From Vitis vinifera (Eukaryota > Streptophyta > Magnoliopsida > Vitales > Vitaceae), in NCBI RefSeq assembly GCF_030704535.1, contig NC_081819.1, positions 15,232,501 through 15,296,500 of the forward strand: DNA of 64,000 nt, read 5' to 3'. Position numbers and translations under genes: made by a program. The notes beneath the pieces are model-generated. The model was given only the letters and a program-made list of their open reading frames with translations. It had not been told where the DNA came from and ran no database searches. This document shows, in pieces, positions 56,301 to 64,000 of this stretch (position 1 is its first letter; every line of letters starts with the position of its first letter).

Positions 56301-59300
56301 TGGCTTAATTGTCTAAAACTGTGGGTGGGTTTTTGAAAATAATATTCACTTGATTCTTCTCATCTATTTGACTCTGGTGGGTTACCTAGCATACTATTTT
56401 TGTGCTCAGTTTATAGGATGGCTCTTATACTTGCATGAAGTGTTAATTTGGCTCAATTATCTAAAATTATGGACGGGTTTTTGAGAACAATCTTCATGTG
56501 ATTCTTCTCATCTGTTTGGCTCTGGTGGATACTAGCAGAACATTTTTGTGCTCACTTTATAGCTTAGTTGTTACACTTGCCATTTTATGCTTAATGGACA
56601 TTGCATACCTGATATGTCAGAATCAAATTGCTGCTTGTTCCTGGGCCTAACCATGATATTTTTTGGTTGTGGCCGCGAATTCAGTTGTGATAATTTCCTT
56701 TTATATCATTTTTTTTTCCTAGTGGTTTATCTATTGTGAAATGGTTTTATCCTCTTTTGGCCGTTTTGACGGCAGGTGCATAGGTATTGTATACCTTGAG
56801 CCACTTCTTTGGTGTCTTTTTAATAGATCTTTAACTTTACCTATCAAAAAAAAAAAAAAAAAAAAACAAAAAATCTATTGTAAAATGGTTTTCTTCTGTT
56901 CATGCACTGTAGTCTGCATTTTTTTTTTTTTTTTTTGAGGAGATTTTTATTCATGCCAGCTTCACGGAATGAAGGAGATTGGACCTGTCCTAAATGTGGG
57001 AACATGAATTTTGGGTTTAGAACTGTCTGCAATCGTGGAAAATGTGGTGCTCCTCGACCTCCAGCTACTCCGGTATGTTTGTGGATGCTTTTTCTCCATT
57101 TTTTAAATTTAATTTCTTTTGTAATAATTATCTGTTTTGGTTAGGGGTTTGGTAGTGCATACACGAATGGTTAAAGAATAGCTGTACATGTCATGAATTT
57201 GAATTAAGACAATGTTTTGGATGTGAGTAGTCCTGGGCCTAGCTTGTTAAATGTATAGATTGTAGGTAAAAAAGGAAAAAAATGATCCCTAAACTTGTAT
57301 GTTGTGTTAGTGAGAGTTCTTCTTCTCCATTTTTTTTTTTTTGGTGTTAACCTAAACAGATTTCAGAATTTGAGGTCTTATTGGGTATAAAGGAGCTGAA
57401 TGTGTGGGTGGATTTGGGGATTTGTTAAAAGGTTGGAGCACATGGATAGGGTAGTTAAATGGAATGCCTGTGTTCTTTTGAAAGTTCATGGTTGTAATAA
57501 TTTCTGCCTGCAGTACTGCACTAAGTTCCAGATTCAAAGAGAATGTACAGTAGAGGATCTTAGGTTGGGAAAATGGTCAAATGAAACAAGGAAAATTCTT
57601 ATCAAACTGATGAAATAGAATGCATGTAAGATCATTGTTGAATAGGAACATCTCAAGAAAAAGAGAACCTAAAAGGTTCTCTGGAATTTGGATACATCCC
57701 TATTTTCAGTTTCTTTACTCTTTCTCCTCTTCCATCTTAGAAAACATGCTTACATGCAAAGATAAATTTACATCATGATTTTACCCAAATACAGAGAGCA
57801 AGAGAGAGAGAGTTGAGTCCTGCTTGATGGTTTAACCTTGTGAAAGGGATAAGCATCAAACTCAAGATTTCTCTCTCTCTCTGTTTACACATCTAATCCC
57901 AACCCACAAGACGATCTTTCTTCCCTTCCCCAATGCCTGACCACAAAAATTCTTTCTGCAATCTAGTAATCCTATTAGCCTATTTGTCTGGAGGCTTAAA
58001 GATAGAGAAAAAAATATGGGGTAATGTGACACACGCACACAAAATAATATCCAATTAAGACAGGTCAATTAAAAAAACCTTAAAATTCTGAAGGGGCAGG
58101 CAAATAGAAAAGTAGGCCTTAACTCACATTAATGCCTAGTGGGGCTCTTATCTAGATTTATCTTTCATCTTGAAATATGCCTAAACACTGACAAAATGGT
58201 CTTACGACTTAGTTATTCACTTGAACAGGCTCTTGAGAAGAAAATGCTGTCATCAACAAACTGTAGATGAGTCACCCTTGTTCTCCTTTTATCCACTAAG
58301 AATCCCTTAAGGATACCAAAGTGATATGTGCTCAACATTGATTTACTTAACACATTTGTCACAATGATAAAGAGAAATGGAGAAAGCAGATCACCTTGTC
58401 TTAAACCCCTTGTAGCCTTAACCCATCTTTTAGCACAACTGTTTATTAGTACTGCCTAGCTTACAGATGATAAACAGCCATGGATCCAAGATCTCCATCT
58501 CTGTCTAAAGCATTTTCTTTCTATAGTATGGTCTAGAAACTCCTAATCCACCTAATTATAAGCTTTTTCAAAATTCATCTTAAAGACAACCTCCTCTCCT
58601 TCGACGCCTTTTCTCATCAACAACTTCATTAGCTACTAATACTGCATCCAAAATTTGCCTACTGTCAAATGGCGGTTCAAAGGAACGCAACGGTTGAGGA
58701 AATGTGGGATCAAAATTCGGGTAACGGAAACTGGAATCTAAATTTTTTGAGGGACTTCAATGATTGGGAGTTGGGGTTGGTTGGGGATTTTCTTCAGATT
58801 TTGAGGGGCCACAAACCCTCTGGGGTAGAAGACTCAGTCCTGTGGAGTAAAGGAGGAAGGGCGCATTTCAGGGTAAAGGAAGCGTATAATTTGCTGGTGA
58901 GATCTGAGGATACAGGCTTTCCTTCTAGAAGCATTTGGGTGACAAGGGTGCCAACTAAAGTTTGTTTTTTTGCATGGGAGGTGACGTGGGGGAGGGTGTT
59001 GACTTTGGATAGACTTCAAAGAAGAGGGTTACAACTTCCAAATCGCTGCTTTCTATGTGGTTGTGAGGAAGAAAGTGTAAATCATATACTCATACACTGT
59101 ACAGTGGTTAGAGTTTTATGGGATATAGTGTTTGGTTTAGTAGATGTGAAATGGGTTTTCCCAAAATCTGTAAAGGATGTTTTAGTTAGTTGGAGGGGTT
59201 CGTTTGTGGGAAAGAAAAGGAAAAAGATTTGGGAAGCCATTCCGTTGTGTATTTTTTGGACGGTGTGGAAGGAAAGGAATAGGATAACTTTTAGGGAGGG

Positions 59301-62300
59301 GGTGTTGAACGTTCAGAAGTTAAAGAGTATTTTTGTTTGTAATTTGTGGAGTTGGGTCAAACTGTATGTAGGTGAGGAGGCGTTCTCCCTTATAGGGTTT
59401 CTTGAGTGGATGGCTTCCACTTAATAGGAGATGTTTTTGTTTTGTTGTTTTTGAGGCTTAGTTGCCTTATATACCCCCTGTATACTTTGTGGCGTCTTGC
59501 CTTTTGAATGAATTTCCTTTACTTATCAAAAAAAAAAAAAAAAAAAAAAAAATTTGCCTACTGTCAACAAATGCTGCCTGTGAAGAATGGATGGTTTCAT
59601 GCGACACCCCACGTAATTGCTATGACAATACTTTAGCTATGATCTTGTAAAGGCTAGTCACCAAACCAATAGGTCTGAATTGGTTTGACTTTTGTTAGGC
59701 ACTAGAGCGATAAAAGTGACATTAGTAGTCTTATTTATGAATCCATTCTTGTGAAATTCAGCAAATCCTCATTTTTCTTGTGTCCTAGCACACGTATCAA
59801 AAAAAAAAATTGTGTCTTAGCACTCATGATACAAGGTAAAGTGAATTCATTTAGGCCTGAGGCCTTTTTTTCCTTATCCATGAGAATAACTGCTTCTTGT
59901 ATTTCCTTTTCTGAAAAAGGATGCTAGCACTCTCCTTTCAGATGGGGACCACTCTAAACCATCTATTCTTCACAAGTCCTCATCTGATCTTGCTATAAAG
60001 TTTGCTAAATAATCTCAAGATCTCCTTTCTCCATTCTTGTCCACCAGAGATTTAGTGAACTACTTCTTCCTCCCATTAGCTATTATGTGGAAGAACTTGA
60101 AACTGCAGTCCCCCTCCTTAGCCCATTTTACTCTAAATATTTGCCTCCAATGAACCTCTTCCCTTAACAACAATTCTTCCAACTCCATTTTCTTGGGAGC
60201 TCTTAAGGATGCTAATTCATTAGTTAGAGGTCCTTCACTCTTAAGAGAATCTATCATGGCAATATCCCTCATTATTGAATCCTTCCTTTCTCTTATATTA
60301 CAAAAGTAGCCTTATTTCATATTACAAATTTTGCTCTAATGCCTTGCACTTTTTTGCATGAACTTATGATCTTCCCACCTTGAAATGTGTAGCTCTCTCC
60401 ACCATAAATTTATACTCTCATTGGACTTCGGATGCCTCACCCACATATTTTCAAACCTAGAAGGAGTTGGTCCTCACCTAAATGGATTAGTGTCTAGTAC
60501 AATGGTGTAGTGACCTAATAGAGGATGAGGTACGGCTTCTTGAATATTATGAGGGAAAATAACATCCCAATCCGAGGAGAATAAGAATCTATCTAACCTC
60601 TTGCAAACAAGGGAATCTTGCAAATTTGACTAAGAGATGCATTCCTAAGAGAGGGATCAACTAGTTCACACTCCCTTATTATGTTATCAAATTCTCTCAT
60701 ACTTGTAGAAATCCTACTGCCTCCTGACTTTTTTGTGGCCTTCCTAATGATGACATAATTCCTCCCAAAACTCCTTAAGCATAGGATCATTTAGACCATA
60801 AACTAAAGACAGCCAAAAAATCACCCCTTAACTATTTGACAATAATTTAACCGAAAGAGAGAAGCTCCTTATCATTACCTCAATGCATGATAATGTCCTA
60901 GCATCTCAAATTATCGAAATACTGTTGAAAGCCCTATAGACAAGAGCTCCACCTACTCTCTTTTCTCTAGCCATCCAAATGCTATGCACCAAATTCCTAT
61001 CACACTTCCTTTTTGTCTCTTGTAACATGACAATATCGAGTTGTTCTTGGCATAGTAGATCTTTTATCACCCATTTTTTTTGGACCCAAACCCCACATGT
61101 TCTAACTAATAATCTTGCTTTAACTCTCTACAAAGCATTAGGTTCTGGCCCTTTAGTCTCTTTTCAATGAATATTATTTGGAAAACTTGCATGCAGCCTC
61201 AAGTGAGTTTTTTTGGGTTGGAAGCAACATGGGGAAAAACTCTTACTTTGGACCAACTCCAAAAAAGAGGATGACCTTTAGCGAATAGATGCTATCGTTG
61301 TCAAATGCATGAAGAATTGATAGATCGCATCCTCCTCCATTGTGCCAAGACAAGGACTTTAAATGTGTGATTACCTAGCAATCTTGGTTTGTAATTGCCA
61401 AGAATTCATTTTTTCTTTTTCTGGTGTTGTTGATTTATTTTGTGGCTGTTGAACCCAAATTAGAAGTTGCTTAAGTTTTGTTTCTTCAAGAATCATTTGC
61501 CATTCCATATTTGTAAGTCATGAAATTTTCAATTATAGACTAAAAATTCATGGTATTGTCCTTTTTCTTTCTTTTATTTTGTAAGGAAAAAATCATACAT
61601 ATTAACAACATGCCTAAGCCAAGGGTGCACCAAGGTGCATAGGATGTATACAATAAGCACCAATAGGTGAACAAAAAGAAGAGAGCAAAACAAAAAACAA
61701 GCTTCCTCTCCTTACTTGGAGCTAAGTCAATCAATAAAACCTATCATGGTTAATGGATCAAATTTGTGCACTCTGACCCATTACAAAAAAGTACTCATGA
61801 AAATGGATTTAATTGCTTGGTTCTACTGTTCAATATTTTTGAAAGAACTCCTATTTCTTTACTATCATAGAGTCCAAAATAGGCACAAGGGGGTGGCCCT
61901 TCAAATCTTTTTTCTGTTTCTTTCCCACAAAAGATCTATGCCAACTGAGAAGGGTTCCTCTTACTGTACTGTGCAGCACCCAAATCACTCCAAATAGAGA
62001 AAAAATCAGAACATGGGAAAAAATATGCTGTGAATTTGAAATTCAGTAGTTAGAGATGGATTAACAAATCAGAATCATAAACCAAAAGGTTATACTGGAA
62101 TTTCATGTAACCCCAAAACTTGGAGCACATTAATATATAGCAGTTCATCTAAGAAGAGCTCATACTCAAATGCACCATTGTTTTGGTGTATCTATTTAGC
62201 ATAATGGCTGCATGAAAAGGTCTAAATCAGTAGAAGTGGTTATTTTTATTGGGCACAAGACTTCCTTCTGACCAAACTCTCCTGGTCTAGTTACAGTAGA

Positions 62301-62636
62301 TTTGGTGCCAGAAATGGAAAAAAGAAAGAAAAAAATAGCACCCAATATCAGTTTGAAAATTCTCTGTCATCTTTCTTGTTATTTTGATCAATAGCTCATG
62401 TTGAATACAATTATTTATGTTTTTTGTAATTTTAATTTTGCAGTCTGCTCCTATTACTAGCCCTTATAATCACCCTCCTCCCTTTTATTTCGGAGGTGTT
62501 GGGGCTCCTCCTCCCATGCCTCTTGGAGGTCCCAGCAGATATGGCCCCCCAATACCAGTTCCTGGAATGCATTATGACTATTCACCTGGGAATGTTCATG
62601 GACCATATGGCCTTCTCACCACATTTCCCCCTGGAG
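48157..62636 (+). CDS. RanBP2-type zinc-finger protein, 5' part (continues past the window)
   Basis: Joining coding exons 48157-48171, 48431-48476, 56960-57072 and 62444-62636 keeps one frame and gives the first 122 residues. Residues 1-26 are basic and serine-rich (GSFGSKRSRND). A RanBP2/NZF zinc finger follows at about 27-50, with ligands C30, C33, C44 and C49 (DWTCPKCGNMNFGFRTVC then CNRGKC). A proline/glycine/tyrosine-rich segment (PPPFYFGGVGAPPPMP..) fills exon 4. The layout resembles Arabidopsis At1g67325, which has three such fingers; the later two would lie beyond the window. RanBP2-type fingers of this kind often bind single-stranded RNA, so an RNA-related role is inferred. Introns 2 (8.5 kb) and 3 (5.4 kb) are filled with LINEs. 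Exon 1 is very short and its donor (GTTGGT) is weak, so that junction is least certain. Confidence 0.8.
48431..48476 (+). other. Coding exon 2 of the zinc-finger gene
   Basis: Acceptor CCTAAATAG, donor GTATGT. It encodes VKNNGSFGSKRSRND plus one base. Confidence 0.8.
48588..48790 (+). repeat. Intron element with GTTTGGTTGCTGGGAAA and GGCTCAGCTAAGCC
   Basis: The start (GTTTGGTTGCTGGGAAAAATGA) and the core GGCTCAGCTAAGCCAAATTGTTGTATTGG (48703-48731) are related to a stretch at 33040-33150 upstream of the C2orf69-like gene, which has ACTCAGCTGAGCCGAATATTTGTATTAG and ends TCGGGAACCAAACAGGGC. It looks like a MITE-type element that recurs in leaders and introns. Confidence 0.45.
48930..49215. repeat. 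MITE-like intron sequence
   Basis: GGAAAGTACCAGGACAAGAAAAGAGAGGGGAGAAATGGAAGGAAAA at the left mirrors TTTTTTCCTTTCCTTACT at the right, and the interior (TTTAAATAATTTTCATTATATTTAATTTCC) resembles the 30191-30516 MITE. The ends are too diverged to set exactly. Confidence 0.35.
49531..49770 (+). repeat. 124-bp tandem duplication
   Basis: TACTAACATTGGAGTGCAATTTTTAGAG starts a unit at 49531 and again at 49655. The two units differ by about two bases and a short tail. The second unit abuts the 3' end of the minus-strand LINE. Confidence 0.85.
50343..50377 (+). repeat. Poly(A) run of about 34 bases
   Basis: A long A homopolymer on the plus strand lies inside the minus-strand LINE. It is not the tail of that LINE (wrong strand) and no plus-strand element precedes it, so it is likely a local expansion. 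Confidence 0.9.
52179..52715 (-). pseudogene. LINE endonuclease domain fragment
   Basis: A 178-codon open frame with EEP endonuclease motifs in order: DFQETK (about residue 23), SWDTRALDCL, WLFTKIYGLVKG, LCGDFNVVHFP and GNFTWC. The catalytic DFN aspartate and asparagine are present. The frame is cut at both ends relative to a full domain and flows into broken sequence, so it is part of the dead LINE. Confidence 0.75.
53955..54513. mobile_element. hAT-type MITE inserted in the LINE
   Basis: The left end TAGGGGTGCAACTTGGGCATG and the reverse complement of the right end TAGGGCTGCAACTTCGGTAGG match closely; TAGGG ends are usual for hAT elements. The 8-bp flanks AACAAAGT (53947-53954) and AACCAAGC (54514-54521) agree at six positions, which fits an aged 8-bp target-site duplication. 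LINE sequence resumes on the far side. Confidence 0.75.
54701..55869. other. Intron 2 sequence without recognised element
   Basis: Ordinary intron-like sequence; the plus-strand frame at 55381-55677 shows no family features. A LINE-tail-like CTTTGCTTATAAAATAAATAAATAAAATAAAATA lies at 55650-55685. Confidence 0.45.
55902..56061 (+). mobile_element. 5'-truncated LINE 3' end with 32-bp target-site duplication
   Basis: The insert carries the LINE end signature TTGTATACTGCCTGTGTACATAGGGAGCGCCCC and ends CTATC plus an A run. The flanks AAATTGTGAATGGAGATACACTATTCTATGGT (55870-55901) and the same with one mismatch at 56062-56093 are the target-site duplication. Confidence 0.9.
56749..56872 (+). mobile_element. 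5'-truncated LINE 3' end with 20-bp target-site duplication
   Basis: The insert has TATTGTATACCTTGAGCC..TTAATAGATCTTTAACTTTACCTATC plus an A run. The flanks ATCTATTGTGAAATGGTTTT (56729-56748) and ATCTATTGTAAAATGGTTTT (56873-56892) differ at one base. It lies about 90 bases upstream of exon 3. Confidence 0.9.
56960..57072 (+). other. Coding exon 3 of the zinc-finger gene
   Basis: Acceptor ATTCATGCCAG, donor GTATGT. It holds the complete zinc finger and ends APRPPATP. Confidence 0.9.
57073..58140 (+). other. Intron 3, first part
   Basis: No gene seen. It contains T-runs and short GA/CT repeats (57797-57811, 57869-57882). Confidence 0.5.
58141..61150 (-). mobile_element. Older LINE in intron 3, minus strand, interrupted by a younger LINE
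   Basis: On the minus strand, 61150-60500 encodes a broken endonuclease start (for example VIKDLLCQEQLDIVMLQETKR and ISTSMREFDNII). 60272-60060 has EEVHWRQIFRVKWAKEGDCSFKFFH, typical of the segment before the RT. 58620-58170 holds RT blocks (RWVKATRGLRQGDLLSPFLF and the catalytic LQFVDDSIFFS). The plus-strand LINE at 58669-59550 splits the RT region. Many stops; not functional. Confidence 0.75.
58669..59550 (+). mobile_element. Young 5'-truncated LINE with target-site duplication
   Basis: The flanks AATTTGCCTACTGTCAA (about 58652-58668, and again 59551-59567) are identical. The insert ends CTTATC plus about 24 A's and has the LINE 3' signature CCCCCTGTATACTTTGTGGCG. An intact 251-codon frame (58669-59424) covers the RT C-terminal part and zf-RVT domain: RVPTKVCFFAWEVTWGRVLTLDRLQRRGL, then CFLCGCEEESVNHILIHC with its cysteine and histidine ligands. 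The clean frame and duplication mark a recent insertion. Confidence 0.9.
61185..61366 (+). pseudogene. LINE zf-RVT fragment, plus strand
   Basis: The translated frame reads FFGLEATWGKTLTLDQLQKRG, stop, PLANRCYRCQMHEELIDRILLHCAKTRTLNV, a damaged zf-RVT domain like that in 58669-59424 but diverged. No tail or duplication follows. Confidence 0.65.
61555..61690 (-). mobile_element. LINE 3' end fragment, minus strand
   Basis: The complement reads ..CTATTGGTGCTTATTGTATACATCCTATGCACCTTGGTGCACCC.. ending TTTTTTCCTTACAAAATAAAAG, the tail pattern of the LINE family in this window. The duplication was not found. Confidence 0.5.
61700..62443 (+). other. Intron 3, last part
   Basis: No element recognised; ends in the T-rich tract and TTTTGCAG acceptor of exon 4. 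Confidence 0.5.
62444..62636 (+). other. Coding exon 4 of the zinc-finger gene
   Basis: Acceptor TTAATTTTGCAG; the likely donor is GTACTC after CCTGGAG. A second GT 20 bases on is possible. It encodes the P/G/Y-rich linker. Confidence 0.75.
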
Positions 62637-64000
62637 GTACTCCATCTCTTTCTGTGTATGATCCTAAATTTTCTTTTTTCTTAGGGAAGAGTTGCAATTG
62701 TTAAAGTAGAGCAATGCTCTACAAGGAAGCAAAAGTTTAATGTTACCATGGAAGCATAAAGAAACTGTTGGAAATTAAAACAAATCTATTAAAAGCAAAG
62801 GCAAGTTCAAATGGGAACTAATGCATGCATTTGATGTTAATATACCAGTTCATATGGTGATATGGTCTGGTTTGCTTGCATGTTTAAAGGAAGCTTGTAT
62901 TTGTGTGTATCATAACCACAGACTTGACAAATGTAAAGATTAGTTTGTTAGCATAAAAAATATAAAATTAATTGTTGTTGTTGTTGGTTTTCTTTTTCTT
63001 TTCCTTATTTTTATTTTTTTATATATAATAATTATTATTTTTTATTGCAATTACATGAAGGAAATTTAATATAATGCTCAAAGTCACTAAATTGTAAGCA
63101 AAAAGATAAAAAGAGTTCTTTGAAAGCAAAAAGATAAGAAGAATTCTTTCAAGACAATCAGATATGAGTGCTCAAAGCATATCAAATTAATGAAGTATAA
63201 AAGTGGAGATTAGAAAGAAATTTCTGGAGTTTACTTTTGGTGTTTCAAGAACATCAAATTATTGTAATAGAAGAGGGAGATTGGAGACAAAGCTTGGCTC
63301 CTTTGAATATTCAATTTTGATTATTCTTAAAGGTTGATTTAGTTTTCACTAGGGTGCTTATATAAAGGTTATGCAAAGACTTAGAAACATACAGATATGC
63401 TAAAAACTATTCCTAGTATAGTTATACATTGGGATTCGGGTTCTATTCATAAACTCACTAAGACTTCTGAAAGAATAGAATGGTAATATTAATAGATAAA
63501 TGCAATAGCAGTATTCTTAACATCATTTTTTGTGTGTCACTTCAATTTCTTGGTGGAGAAAATTTGACCTTTAGTAGTTATTGAGGAAAGAGAAACAATT
63601 TAAGACAACCTACAGGAAACTTTGTAATTGAAACAATCTCTACCCATCCCCTGGCCCAGAAATTAGCACTACCATGTCTCCTCTCAGATAGTGTCCATCA
63701 TCTTATACTCAAACTTCAAAAGAGTTTTTGGGTTTGAGATGATAGTCAACAGAAGTACATTAGTAGGGTTCAATATTGATCTCATATGATGGGAAGGGTG
63801 GCATCAGTTTTTTCTTTCTTCATTTTTTTTTTTTTTGTTTGTTTCCTAAGAGGTAGGATCACTTTGATTCAAGTATGTCTAGCTTACATCCCAACTTATT
63901 ACCTTTCCATCTTCAAAATCCTGGTGGGAGCAACACATAGAATTGAGAATCTGAAGATACTATTTATAGTCATGGACCATGGCTTCTGAGGGGACCCTGA
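62637..64000 (+). other. Start of intron 4 of the zinc-finger gene
   Basis: No coding exon or recognised element is visible to the end of the window; the next exon must lie beyond it if the gene is complete. Confidence 0.5.

Noticed and set aside
62417-62704. Independent small proline-rich gene
   Set aside because: It has an acceptor before it and a donor within it and continues the zinc-finger gene frame, so it is exon 4.

Overview
This is a plant nuclear window, almost certainly a eudicot and most likely grapevine (Vitis). The evidence is very AT-rich intergenic DNA, intron-containing genes with introns of 5-8 kb, LINE fragments ending in a tail like 'ctatcaaaa', caulimovirid sequence embedded in the chromosome, and plant ERF transcription factors. 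The species is an inference. There are no operons, CRISPR arrays or prokaryotic features.

Layout. (1) About 1-29200 is a cluster of four intronless group-IX-type ERF genes: ERF-a (4134-4751, +), ERF-b (11009-11626, -), ERF-c (15690-16313, -) and ERF-d (28239-28883, -). ERF-a, b and c are close copies that also share promoter sequence; ERF-d is an older copy. Between the convergent ERF-a and ERF-b lies a decayed caulimovirid (endogenous pararetrovirus) segment on the minus strand (5891-9671), bracketed by a direct repeat of about 0.75 kb. Between ERF-c and ERF-d, 21400-24382 holds broken fragments of four unrelated plant genes in one orientation (LRR receptor kinase, CYP78A P450, cationic amino-acid transporter, cystathionine gamma-synthase). 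A solo LTR with a perfect 5-bp target-site duplication splits this stretch.

(2) About 32760-35855 carries a complete three-exon gene for a plant homologue of the C2orf69 / UPF0565 family (322 aa, alpha/beta-hydrolase-like GFSKG motif). Five site II (TGGGCY) motifs lie upstream.

(3) About 37600-47960 is gene-poor: a long LTR-like repeat inverted relative to one at 24376-26099, an unidentified non-AT-rich stretch (39266-41500), a terminal-inverted-repeat element (44622-45920) and a Tourist-like MITE (46355-46631).

(4) About 47960 to the end is the 5' part of a RanBP2-type zinc-finger gene (coding exons at 48157, 48431, 56960 and 62444; it continues past the window). Its second and third introns are swollen by LINEs on both strands, some nested, three with clear target-site duplications.

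The ERF cluster is the main regulatory content. Tandem clusters of the same ERF group control stress and specialised metabolism in other eudicots; here three of the four copies have G-boxes, as expected for jasmonate/MYC control, and ERF-a does not. The C2orf69-like and zinc-finger genes look like ordinary housekeeping genes. No convincing new biological system was found; the most unusual structures are the direct-repeat-bracketed caulimovirid and the four-gene chimera. All similarity calls are from reading translations, not from database searches.
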